Shown here one piece after another: positions 33,631-40,315 of a stretch of DNA of 56,025 nucleotides. Origin of the DNA: Clostridia bacterium. GTDB taxonomy: Bacteria; Bacillota; Clostridia; Oscillospirales; CAG-272. A program made the position numbers and the translations under genes. The stretch spans positions 1-56,025 of the forward strand of contig JAGALA010000003.1 in NCBI GenBank assembly GCA_017625935.1, written 5' to 3'. The notes under the pieces were generated by a model. The model had not been told where the DNA came from. It worked only from the letters and a program-made list of their open reading frames with translations, and did not search any database. Positions within the stretch are counted from its first letter, which is position 1. Each line of letters begins with the position of its first letter.

Positions 33631-35349
33631 TTACTTTTCCTTTTTATACTGTGTAATAGCCTTAATCTTCTTCATATCAAACTTCGGAGCTCTTTCATAA
33701 GTATAGAGTCCGTTTACCTCCGGCTCTACGTCATAGAGCTGGGTGTAGCAGAAGCCGCAAACGTACGGAGAGTCAACGAGTGCCTTGGTGAGGTACTCGT
33801 ATCTTTTGAGAAATTCCTCGACGGTTTTCGGTCCGTTGCCGTAGCCCCAGCCGCCAACGCCGTCAACGTCCCAGCAGATGCCGCCGTATTCGCTGAGGTA
33901 AAGCGCCATATTTTCGTAGTCCTTGCTCTTTTGGTATCTTGCAACCCACTCGTGCTTCTTATCGTAATTTTCGGCAAGCTCCTCATAGGTTTTTGCAAGG
34001 TAAATTTCCTCAAACTCCTCCTTGCCTTGGAGATAGTCGTGAAGGTCGTATATATCGGAAACAACCTGATAGTTACCGCTTGTGCCAACGCACGGACGCG
34101 TTGAGTCCTGTGCCTTTGTGGCGTAATACATTACTCTTATAAAATCGTCGTTTTGGTGTCTGTACTCATAGTCCCAGGTTTCGTTAAGCGGACACCAGCC
34201 GATGATTGACGGATGGTTGAAATCTCTTGCTATTTCTCTTTGCCATTCCATCAAGAACGGAGCAAGCTGATTCATATTTGAGCAGTCGATGCCCCAGTTG
34301 CCCGTTTCACCGAATACCATATATCCGAGCTTGTCACAATGGTAAAGGAAGCGTGGCTCGAATACCTTTTGGTGTAAGCGCGCGCCGTTGAAGCCCGCAT
34401 CAAGCGAGAGATAAATATCGCGAACAAGCTCTTCCTCTGTTTCAGCGGTGTAAATTCCCTTCTTGTAGAAGCCCTGGTCAAGCACGGTGCGAAGGTAGGT
34501 TGGCTTATTGTTAAGTAAGTAGCTTTTTTTATCAAAGCGTGTGCTTCTTACGCCAAAATAGCTCTTTACCTTATCGTTTCCGTAGGTTAATTCAAGGTCA
34601 TAAAGACGGCCTGCGCCAACCTCCCAAAGATAAAGCTCCTTAAGCGGCAATGTTACGCGTGAGATGCCCTCGTTTAGGTCAACGGAAATTTCACCCATAT
34701 CAGCGCCCTCGTAGCTTGCTTTTGCGCCAAATGTCGCACTTCCAACAACCTCTGCCTCGATAACAACATTCTTTTGCTCGGGTGAGGTGTAGTATTTTAC
34801 GCTCTTTATGTAGCTTTTTTCAACGTATTCAAGCCATACAGTTTGCCAAATGCCCGTTGTTCTTGTATAATCGCAGCCGCCCGAATAGTAGTTCTTTGAC
34901 TGCTTGCCCGAAGCCTTGCCCGCAGGGTGCTTGTCAACCGCGCAAACGGTGATAATATTTTCCTCGCCGCGCTTAACGAAATCGGTAATATCGATATCAA
35001 AGCCAACGTAGCCGCCGACGTTGTGGTAAGCCTCTTTGTGGTTAATATAGATATAGCTTTCGTAGTCAACTGCGCCAAAGTGCAAAATCACGTTTTTTTC
35101 GTTGTCCTCTACGTTAATTTTCTTTAAATACCAAACGCAGTTAAGAAAATCCGTGTTGCCTATGCCCGAAAGGACACTTTCAGGGCAAAACGGAACGATA
35201 ATTTTTGAATCAAGCGACGTTCTTTCATAGAATTTTCTGTCTCTGCCGCTTACACCGAAGTCAAATTCAAACTCCCACTCACCGTTTAGGTTGATGAAGC
35301 TTTCTCTTTCAAATTGGGGATTGGGATGCTCTGGTCTTGGAATTTGCAT
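33631..35349 (-). CDS. GH2 glycosidase (beta-galactosidase/glucuronidase type)
   Basis: 572 residues, cytoplasmic. Domain order: GH2 sugar-binding jelly roll (about 15-175, with INLNGEWEFEFD and the usual YTRTTGIWQTVWLE), Ig-like domain (about 180-270), TIM barrel (about 275-572). Acid/base Glu390 is in WCPLNETW and the nucleophile Glu487 is in LSEYGG. Short for the family; it ends soon after the barrel as in beta-glucuronidase-type members. It follows pcrA by 11 bp and precedes the GH39-like gene by one base. Substrate not readable from sequence: galactoside, glucuronide or arabinoside are all possible. Confidence 0.85.
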   Translation of the reverse strand: MQIPRPEHPNPQFERESFINLNGEWEFEFDFGVSGRDRKFYERTSLDSKIIVPFCPESVLSGIGNTDFLNCVWYLKKINVEDNEKNVILHFGAVDYESYIYINHKEAYHNVGGYVGFDIDITDFVKRGEENIITVCAVDKHPAGKASGKQSKNYYSGGCDYTRTTGIWQTVWLEYVEKSYIKSVKYYTSPEQKNVVIEAEVVGSATFGAKASYEGADMGEISVDLNEGISRVTLPLKELYLWEVGAGRLYDLELTYGNDKVKSYFGVRSTRFDKKSYLLNNKPTYLRTVLDQGFYKKGIYTAETEEELVRDIYLSLDAGFNGARLHQKVFEPRFLYHCDKLGYMVFGETGNWGIDCSNMNQLAPFLMEWQREIARDFNHPSIIGWCPLNETWDYEYRHQNDDFIRVMYYATKAQDSTRPCVGTSGNYQVVSDIYDLHDYLQGKEEFEEIYLAKTYEELAENYDKKHEWVARYQKSKDYENMALYLSEYGGICWDVDGVGGWGYGNGPKTVEEFLKRYEYLTKALVDSPYVCGFCYTQLYDVEPEVNGLYTYERAPKFDMKKIKAITQYKKEK

Positions 35350-35360
35350 AATACTTCTCC

Positions 35361-37736
35361 TTAAATCTTTTTCATTAGCTTTGAAACGTAGTTTGCCATC
35401 AGCTTTTTTGTGCCGACGTTATCGAATGCAATTTCGTACAAATGGTCATTTCCCATTTGAGAAACGTTAATAACCGTACCCTCTCCGAAGGTCATGTGCT
35501 TTACTCTGTCGCCTATTGAGAACAGAGATACCGCGCTGATCCTTTGCGGTGCTGAGGTCTTTGGCTTGGCAAAGAATCCGCCAAGATTTTGAGGCTTTTT
35601 CTCCACGGGAGCAAAGCCGCCAAACGAGGTGGCTCTTTCCTTCTTTATATCAAGATACTGAGGGTTAATCTCCTTAACAAATCTTGAAATCGGGTTTCTT
35701 TGTGTCATACCGTAGAGCATACGCTCTCTTGTATGCGTGATAATGAGCGTTTTCTTTGCCCTTGTTATCGCAACGTAGGCAAGGCGGCGCTCCTCCTCGA
35801 TTTCCGACGGTATTGAAATTGACTGCTGACCCGGGAAAACGCCGTCCTCCATGCCCGGCAGGAACACAACGGGAAATTCAAGTCCCTTTGCGCTGTGTAT
35901 TGTCATAAGCGTTACCGCATCGGCGGTTTCGTCATAGCGGTCAATATCGGAAATTAAAGAAACCTCCTCAAGGAAGCCAACGAGCGAGGGCTCCTCGGCG
36001 TTTTCCTCGTATTCCTTTACCGCAACGCAAAGCGAGTCTAAGTTTTCAAGGCGCTCCGCCTCTGCCTGACCGAGTGCGACAAGCGCCGCCTCATAGCCTG
36101 TGCGCTTTATCACCTGACGGACGAATGCGTTAAGCGGCATCGTGTGTAAATCACACCTAAGTGAGTCAATAACCTTATAAAACGCTTCCATTGCATTTGC
36201 CGCCATTTTCGGTATCGCCATATACTGCGTTGCGTTTTTAAGCAGCTCAAGCGTGGGTATGCCAAGCTCCTCCGCCATTTTCGATGCGGTATCAAACGAG
36301 GCATCGCCTATTTTGCGCTTCGGCTCGTTTACTATGCGGCGCAGACGCACGTTGTCGCTTGGATTGTTTATAATTGAAAGGTAGGCGATTATGTCCTTTA
36401 CCTCTTTACGGTCATAGAACCTGAGCGAGCCGAGCATACGGTACGGAATACCGCTCTTTGCGAACATTGTTTCAAGGTTCATTGACTGCGCGTTTATGCG
36501 GTAAAGTATTGCAAAATCACGGTATTCGAGGCTTCTCTCCCCCTTTAGCTCTATTATTTTGTCGATAATAAAGCGCGATTCGTCATTTTGCGTATATACC
36601 TCTTTAACGAGGATTTTGTCACCCTCCTCGTTTTTGCACCAAAGCGTTTTGGGGTGAGGGTGGTCATTGTTTGATATTACGGAGTTTGCCGCGTTCAGTA
36701 TATTTGAGGTTGAACGGTAGTTCTGCTCAAGCTTTACAACCTTAGCATCCGTATATTTTTTGTCAAATGAGAGGATATCTTCAATTGTTGCGCCGCGGAA
36801 TTTGTATATACTCTGGTCATCGTCGCCAACCACCATAATATTCTTATAGAAATCGGCAAGGAGGGAAACAAGCACAAATTGCGCGTGGTTTGTGTCCTGG
36901 TACTCGTCAACTAAGACGTACTTGAATTTGTTTTGGTAATAAGCCAAGGTTTCGGGGTTGCCCTTTAACAGCTCAACCGTTTTCATAATGATATCGTCAA
37001 AGTCGAGCAAATTTGATTCCATCAGTCGCTTTTGATAAAGCTCGTAAATCCTTGCAACCTCTTTATATCGAGCGTCAGAGCCGACCTCCATGGCGTAGTC
37101 ATACGGACCCTTTAAGCGGTCCTTTGCGCGGCTGATTTCGTTCATAACCGCTTTTATGGAAAGGCGCTTTTCGTCGATATTTAAGTCCTTCATACAGCGC
37201 GAAATGAGCTTTTTGGAGTCATCCGCGTCACAAACGCCGAATGCGGGACGGTAGCCAAGCTCCGTGCCGTGTGAGCGAAGAATACGCATACAAACCGAGT
37301 GGAAGGTGCCAGCCCAAATATCGGTGGCATCAGTATCTAAAATCCTGTTCAAGCGCTCCTTGATTTCGTTTGCCGCCTTGTTTGTAAAGGTGATGGCTAA
37401 AATTGCCCACGGCGGACAGTTATATTTTGCAAATACACTTAAATATTTACCAAGCTCCTCGCTTGATAATGCGAGTGCCCTTTCGTGCGCCTCAATATCG
37501 TCATCGGTGAGAAAATCGGGCACATCGGGCGAAAAATAAGCATCGCCGTATCTTATGATATGGGCGATACGGTTTGTCAAAACAGTTGTTTTGCCGCTGC
37601 CTGCTCCCGCCAAAATAAGCACGGGGCCTTTAACTGTATATACGGCTTCTCTTTGCTTTTCGTTAAGGAACGAATAATACTTGTCGAAAAGCGCGCGCTT
37701 TGCTTTTATGTATCTTATTTTTTGTTGTTCTGTCAT
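35361..37736 (-). CDS. pcrA: UvrD/PcrA-type DNA helicase
   Basis: 791 residues. All superfamily 1A motifs are visible: N-terminal LNEKQREAVYTVKGPVLILAGAGSGKTTVL (Q-motif and Walker A), TFTNKAANEIKERL (Ia), LVDEYQDTN (II), VGDDDQSIYKFRGA (III), VKLEQNYRST (IV), TIHSAKGLEFPVVF (V) and RRLAYVAITRAKK (VI). The C-terminus (SIGDRVKHMTFGEGTVINV...) is the Tudor-like domain that binds RNA polymerase in PcrA. Essential 3'-5' helicase in repair and plasmid replication. Its promoter is at 37768-37796. Two glycosidase genes follow in the same direction, an odd operon partner, possibly reading through. Confidence 0.95.
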   Translation of the reverse strand: MTEQQKIRYIKAKRALFDKYYSFLNEKQREAVYTVKGPVLILAGAGSGKTTVLTNRIAHIIRYGDAYFSPDVPDFLTDDDIEAHERALALSSEELGKYLSVFAKYNCPPWAILAITFTNKAANEIKERLNRILDTDATDIWAGTFHSVCMRILRSHGTELGYRPAFGVCDADDSKKLISRCMKDLNIDEKRLSIKAVMNEISRAKDRLKGPYDYAMEVGSDARYKEVARIYELYQKRLMESNLLDFDDIIMKTVELLKGNPETLAYYQNKFKYVLVDEYQDTNHAQFVLVSLLADFYKNIMVVGDDDQSIYKFRGATIEDILSFDKKYTDAKVVKLEQNYRSTSNILNAANSVISNNDHPHPKTLWCKNEEGDKILVKEVYTQNDESRFIIDKIIELKGERSLEYRDFAILYRINAQSMNLETMFAKSGIPYRMLGSLRFYDRKEVKDIIAYLSIINNPSDNVRLRRIVNEPKRKIGDASFDTASKMAEELGIPTLELLKNATQYMAIPKMAANAMEAFYKVIDSLRCDLHTMPLNAFVRQVIKRTGYEAALVALGQAEAERLENLDSLCVAVKEYEENAEEPSLVGFLEEVSLISDIDRYDETADAVTLMTIHSAKGLEFPVVFLPGMEDGVFPGQQSISIPSEIEEERRLAYVAITRAKKTLIITHTRERMLYGMTQRNPISRFVKEINPQYLDIKKERATSFGGFAPVEKKPQNLGGFFAKPKTSAPQRISAVSLFSIGDRVKHMTFGEGTVINVSQMGNDHLYEIAFDNVGTKKLMANYVSKLMKKI

Positions 37737-37767
37737 TTCAATATTCCGTTTCGTTAAATTCTTTTTA

Positions 37768-37796
37768 AGTATAACATACTTAATTAGAAAAGTAAA
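37768..37796 (-). promoter_or_regulatory. Promoter of pcrA
   Basis: Minus strand TTTACT (37796-37791), 17-bp spacer, TATACT (37773-37768); start codon at 37736. Confidence 0.55.
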
Positions 37797-37826
37797 TAGA
37801 TATTTTCCCTAATTTTGCGTATTGTC

Positions 37827-37855
37827 TTGCAAAAACGACTTAAATATGATAAAAT
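37827..37855 (+). promoter_or_regulatory. Promoter of the repeat-rich lipoprotein
   Basis: TTGCAA (37827-37832), 17-bp spacer, TAAAAT (37850-37855). An overlapping TTGTCT-17-TATGAT is shifted five bases upstream. The ATG is at 37885. Confidence 0.6.
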
Positions 37856-37884
37856 CGAAATATATCAAAAATTTTGGAGATTTT

Positions 37885-38742
37885 ATGAAAAGAAATATAA
37901 TTTTGTGTATTCTTTTGGCGCTGACTGTGCTTTGCCTCCTTACCTTCTCTTCCTGTGAGGGTGGCGGTATTCACGTTGACACGGGCTCGGAAACGGACAC
38001 GGACGGTGACATAATCAACACTGATAGCGACACAGGCAATACAAGCACGGACACCGAGGGCGGCGATACAACCGATACCGATACCGAGGGTGGTAATACA
38101 ACCGACACCGATACCGAGGGCGGTAATACAACCGATACCGATACCGAGGGCGGCTCGGGTAATGAGGACGGCGAAGGCGGCTCGGGTGACGACAACCAAG
38201 GTGGAAACCAAGGTGGCACGGGCGATGACAACCAAGGCGGAAACCAAGGCGGCTCGGGCGACGATAACCAAGGTGGGAACCAAGGTGGCTCAGGCGACGA
38301 TAACCAAGGTGGCTCGGGCGATGACAACCAAGGTGGCGGTGGAAATGAAGAGCCCCCTACTCCAACAACAATTACCGACTCTGACGGATTTGTGTATATG
38401 GAAGAGGACGGTGCGCTTATATGCGTTGGCTTTGTACGCCCCGTGGACGAAACAAGGGTAGTTTATATGCCGCGTGAATATATGGGTATGGCGGTTGTTG
38501 GCATTAAGACAAATTCGTTCACAGATTTTGGCATTAAGTTTGGAGAAAGCGAATATAGAAACGCAAGCTACTACTACACTATCGCAATACCGACGAGCAT
38601 TAAATCAGTTGAGGCGGCTGCGTTTGACCTTTGCTGGGGCATTCGCATTTGCCTATATACCGAGGTGCAAAACGGTGACAAGATAAATTACCGCTTGCTT
38701 GATTCATCAATGAAAAACGACCTGTCGATAATCCTTGATTGA
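37885..38742 (+). CDS. Lipoprotein with TDTEGG and GSGDDNQGG repeats and BspA-like tail, possibly truncated
   Basis: 285 residues from ATG 37885, which has TTTGGAG upstream; the longer frame from 37822 overlaps the promoter. Lipobox TFSSC, lipid Cys24. Residues about 45-165 are two low-complexity blocks: TDTEGGNT units, then GSGDDNQGGNQGG units. The C-terminal part (about 175-285) has the IPTSIKSVEAAAFDLC pattern of BspA-like leucine-rich repeats (LRR_5). After the TGA at 38740 the same frame stays open for 44 more codons (ending SRYSAVEIPDFYE) to a TAA just before the terminator. The present stop may therefore be a truncation. Surface adhesin-like role inferred. Confidence 0.7.
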   Translation: MKRNIILCILLALTVLCLLTFSSCEGGGIHVDTGSETDTDGDIINTDSDTGNTSTDTEGGDTTDTDTEGGNTTDTDTEGGNTTDTDTEGGSGNEDGEGGSGDDNQGGNQGGTGDDNQGGNQGGSGDDNQGGNQGGSGDDNQGGSGDDNQGGGGNEEPPTPTTITDSDGFVYMEEDGALICVGFVRPVDETRVVYMPREYMGMAVVGIKTNSFTDFGIKFGESEYRNASYYYTIAIPTSIKSVEAAAFDLCWGIRICLYTEVQNGDKINYRLLDSSMKNDLSIILD

Positions 38743-38875
38743 GAAAGCAACCTGACGCTTTTTGACAGAAGCGAAAAGTCAAATAAACAAGCAAGAGATT
38801 CAATTTGGGGCTTCCGCCCTGCGCTCGGCTGGTCGAGATATTCAGCGGTTGAAATACCTGATTTTTATGAATAAT
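38743..38875 (+). pseudogene. In-frame continuation of the lipoprotein after TGA
   Basis: Reading on past the TGA in the same frame gives ESNLTLFDRSEKSNKQARDS and then IWGFRPALGWSRYSAVEIPDFYE, with a TAA only a few bases before the terminator hairpin at 38879. This looks like the lost C-terminus, or a recoded stop. An open stretch of this length can arise by chance, so confidence is modest. Confidence 0.35.
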
Positions 38876-38878
38876 TTA

Positions 38879-38913
38879 TGCACCCAAATGGCGACACATT
38901 TGGGTGCATTTTT
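38879..38913 (+). terminator. Terminator of the repeat-rich lipoprotein gene
   Basis: TGCACCCAAATG (38879-38890), 6-base loop, CATTTGGGTGCA (38897-38908), then TTTTTC. Confidence 0.85.
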
Positions 38914-38967
38914 CTTTATTTCAAAGATAAACCGTCTTTGCCGTTTAATTTCTACGTGCTTTTTGCG

Positions 38968-38995
38968 CGGGATGTCGAGGGCGCCATCCCCTACA
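38968..38995 (-). repeat. Dispersed 28-bp palindromic repeat, family A
   Basis: On the minus strand it reads TGTAGGGGATGGCG followed by CCCTCGACATCCCG. The same 28 bases with one change recur at 49327-49354 on the plus strand. The half-sites GGGATG/CATCCC make it an imperfect palindrome. Confidence 0.75.
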
Positions 38996-39000
38996 AGAAA

Positions 39001-39040
39001 AATTAAATCCGCACACCACCCGAATGGGTGGATTTAATTA
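39001..39040. repeat. Long AT-flanked hairpin next to the tRNA terminator
   Basis: AATTAAATCC (39001-39010) pairs with GGATTTAATT (39030-39039), enclosing CCACCC-GAAT-GGGTGG. It has no U run of its own and sits just downstream of the tRNA-Leu terminator (minus strand). Role unknown. Confidence 0.5.
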
Positions 39041-39071
39041 AAAAGACTCGGAACAGTTTCCGAGTCTTTTT
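39040..39071 (-). terminator. Terminator of tRNA-Leu
   Basis: AAAAAGACTCGG (39040-39051), 8-base loop, CCGAGTCTTTTT (39060-39071). It directly abuts the encoded CCA end of the tRNA gene. Confidence 0.8.
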
Positions 39072-39157
39072 GGTGCCGGTGATCGGGGTCGAACCGATAC
39101 GGTATCGCTACCACCGGATTTTGAGTCCGGCACGTCTGCCAATTCCATCACACCGGC
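39071..39157 (-). tRNA. tRNA-Leu (anticodon CAA)
   Basis: On the minus strand the 5' acceptor GCCGGTG (39157-39151) pairs with CACCGGC near the 3' end, followed by A and an encoded CCA (39073-39071). The D-arm (TGGCAGA), the anticodon stem CCGGA-CTCAAAA-TCCGG with anticodon CAA, the long class II variable arm (TGGTAGCGATACCGT region), and T-loop GGTTCGACCCC are all present. 87 nt with CCA. Reads UUG codons. Followed immediately by its own terminator. Confidence 0.93.
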
Positions 39158-39298
39158 ATGTGTGAATGCTTGATTATTCTATCACAGTTTTTTCCGCTTT
39201 GCAAGTGTTTTTTTAATTTTTTTGCGGATTTTTATGAAAAATTATTTTTCTTGCGTGAATTTTAAGCTTTTGTTATAAACAAACTCGTCTAAAAGCTA
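39158..39298. other. AT-rich gap upstream of the small-RNA array
   Basis: No gene or clear repeat. It should contain the promoter of the minus-strand tRNA; I could not fix one with confidence. Confidence 0.4.
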
Positions 39299-39327
39299 TT
39301 GACTTTTTGAATTTTTTGAAATATACT
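39299..39327 (+). promoter_or_regulatory. Promoter of small RNA unit 1
   Basis: TTGACT (39299-39304), 17-bp spacer, TATACT (39322-39327). Expected start near 39334, exactly where the outer stem begins. Confidence 0.75.
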
Positions 39328-39333
39328 GTTATT

Positions 39334-39394
39334 AAGAGTTGTTGCGAGTTTCTCGTAACCACAGCAAGTAAAGTCTGTGGGGCAACTCTTTTTA
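39334..39394 (+). ncRNA. Candidate small RNA unit 1 (about 60 nt)
   Basis: The outer stem AAGAGTTG (39334-39341) with CAACTCTT (39383-39390) closes on a U run and so acts as the terminator. It encloses two hairpins: CGAG-TTT-CTCG (39345-39355) and CCACAG (39359-39364) with CTGTGG (39375-39380) and a 10-base loop. The RNA would therefore be a compact three-way junction that is nearly all structure. No ORF with a ribosome site. No known RNA family recognised. Confidence 0.65.
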
Positions 39395-39405
39395 ATTTTT
39401 CATTA

Positions 39406-39434
39406 TTGACTTTTATAATGCTTTAGTATATAAT
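39406..39434 (+). promoter_or_regulatory. Promoter of small RNA unit 2
   Basis: TTGACT (39406-39411), 17-bp spacer, TATAAT (39429-39434). It starts about 12 bases after the terminator of unit 1. Confidence 0.8.
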
Positions 39435-39440
39435 TTTCTT

Positions 39441-39509
39441 AGCGGTGATGCCAAGATTGACACTAAGCTTGTTGTTTGCAGGGGAGGTGAGGAGCGTGAC
39501 CGCTTTTTT
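39441..39509 (+). ncRNA. Candidate small RNA unit 2 (about 69 nt)
   Basis: AGCGGT (39441-39446) pairs with ACCGCT (39499-39504), followed by six T. The interior has CAAG/CTTG (39452-39455 with 39468-39471) with a 12-base loop, and a purine-rich tract GGGGAGGTGAGGAG (39481-39494) that looks like a ribosome-binding site. A GTG at 39496 after it opens only a 10-codon frame (VTAFFVDILI), which runs through the terminator. Either a purine-rich regulatory RNA or a tiny-peptide message; the first is favoured. Confidence 0.6.
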
Positions 39510-39511
39510 CG

Positions 39512-39540
39512 TTGACATTTTGATTTAAATACTGTATAAT
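39512..39540 (+). promoter_or_regulatory. Promoter of small RNA unit 3 (perfect consensus)
   Basis: TTGACA (39512-39517), 17-bp spacer, TATAAT (39535-39540). It begins three bases after the U run of unit 2. Confidence 0.85.
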
Positions 39541-39546
39541 AGCATT

Positions 39547-39620
39547 AGAGTAGTTCTCTTTAACGGCTTGGACGTACGCCTCGCGGATTTTGGTCAGCGA
39601 GATATTGAGGACTACTTTTT
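39547..39620 (+). ncRNA. Candidate small RNA unit 3 (about 74 nt)
   Basis: AGTAGTTCTC (39549-39558) pairs over ten positions (one U-G) with GAGGACTACT (39607-39616), followed by a U run. The interior holds a short GGC/GCC pairing and CTCGC (39580-39584) with GCGAG (39597-39601) around a 12-base loop. This is the same outer-stem-plus-two-hairpins plan as unit 1, though the sequences differ. Ends about 40 bases before the mrnC promoter. Confidence 0.65.
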
Positions 39621-39660
39621 CAATTTTCGCCTTTACAGCAAATTGATTTTTTAAAAGCTC

Positions 39661-39689
39661 TTGAATGTGTGGGCGCTTTATGCTAAAAT
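39661..39689 (+). promoter_or_regulatory. Promoter of mrnC
   Basis: TTGAAT (39661-39666), 17-bp spacer, TAAAAT (39684-39689); ATG at 39718. Confidence 0.65.
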
Positions 39690-39717
39690 TAGTGAAAGGC
39701 TGTTTTAGGAGGCTTAT

Positions 39718-40098
39718 ATGGACTTTTTTCAAATCGGTGCGCACGCACTTGCCTATCTCGGTGATTCCGTGCTTGAGGTTTTAATACGTGAGCGGCTCAT
39801 TCTTTCGGGCGCGCAAAAATCCGCAAAGCTAAATAGCGAGGCGTTAAAATACGTAACGGCGGTTAATCAAGCGCGCGCTTTTGCCAATATCGAAGGCGTT
39901 TTGAACGAGGACGAGGCGCAGATTTTCCGCCGCGGAAAAAACTCCTCTCACCTAAATATTCCAAAGAGTGCAAGCGCACTTGAATACAAGACGGCAACGG
40001 GGTTTGAGGCAGTTTTCGGCTATTTACACCTCTCTGGTAAAAACGAAAGAATTTCGGAGCTTTTTAATCTTGCTTATCCGGAGCTTAATTTGAATTAA
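39718..40098 (+). CDS. mrnC: Mini-ribonuclease III
   Basis: 126 residues, the RNase III catalytic domain alone without a double-stranded RNA-binding domain, as in Mini-III. Signature YLGDSVLEVLIRERL near the start and FRRGKNS in the middle; the C-terminus KTATGFEAVFGYLHLSGKNERISEL is typical. It matures the ends of 23S rRNA precursor in Firmicutes as a dimer with Mg2+. RBS TAGGAGG. In many relatives it sits next to cysS or rlmB; here it follows a small-RNA array, which may or may not be meaningful since the enzyme cuts double-stranded RNA. Confidence 0.93.
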   Translation: MDFFQIGAHALAYLGDSVLEVLIRERLILSGAQKSAKLNSEALKYVTAVNQARAFANIEGVLNEDEAQIFRRGKNSSHLNIPKSASALEYKTATGFEAVFGYLHLSGKNERISELFNLAYPELNLN

Positions 40099-40104
40099 TA
40101 CAGA

Positions 40105-40134
40105 CGTAGGGGCGACCATTGGTCGTCCTTTTCT
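40105..40134 (+). terminator. Terminator-like hairpin after mrnC, related to repeat family A
   Basis: CGTAGGGGCGACCATTGGTCGTCC folds on itself (GGGCGACC with GGTCGTCC, one mismatch) and is followed by TTTTCTTT. The GTAGGGG opening resembles family A repeats at 38968 and 49327. Confidence 0.55.
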
Positions 40135-40216
40135 TTATTATATGTTTCATACTTTTCTACTCTTTTCCTTTCACAAAATTTTCACACAAAAAATGCGAAA
40201 AAATTTTTTCAGCAAG

Positions 40217-40245
40217 TTGACATTATTTTTTCAAAATGATATAAT
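40217..40245 (+). promoter_or_regulatory. Promoter of the ABC exporter operon (perfect consensus)
   Basis: TTGACA (40217-40222), 17-bp spacer, TATAAT (40240-40245). Confidence 0.8.
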
Positions 40246-40270
40246 ATCATACGTTAATTTATGTTTTATC

Positions 40271-40300
40271 TATGCAGGCGGCGAAAACTGCCGTGCATAT
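40271..40300 (+). promoter_or_regulatory. Leader hairpin of the ABC exporter operon
   Basis: TATGCAGGCGGC-GAAAACT-GCCGTGCATA lies in the 5' untranslated leader, ending about six bases before the GGAGG of the first gene. It could modulate access to that ribosome site; no ligand-binding fold is recognised. Confidence 0.45.
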
Positions 40301-40315
40301 TACGGAGGTGATTTT

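Noticed and set aside
37971..38327. Minus-strand Pro/Ser-rich frame opposite the repeat lipoprotein
   Set aside because: Mirror of the GSGDDNQGG and TDTEGG repeats; no ribosome site.
38762..39037. Plus-strand frame after the repeat lipoprotein
   Set aside because: It runs through a terminator hairpin and a repeat and has no ribosome site.
39463..39744. Minus-strand 93-codon frame across the small-RNA array
   Set aside because: It has no ribosome site, overlaps the mrnC start and promoter, and crosses three promoter/terminator units on the other strand.
40246..40310. Riboswitch in the exporter leader
   Set aside because: Only one hairpin and no anti-terminator or known ligand fold is visible.
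40142..40315. Longer N-terminus for the first exporter gene
   Set aside because: It would start upstream of a consensus promoter and lacks a ribosome site; TTG 40316 has GGAGGTG at good spacing.
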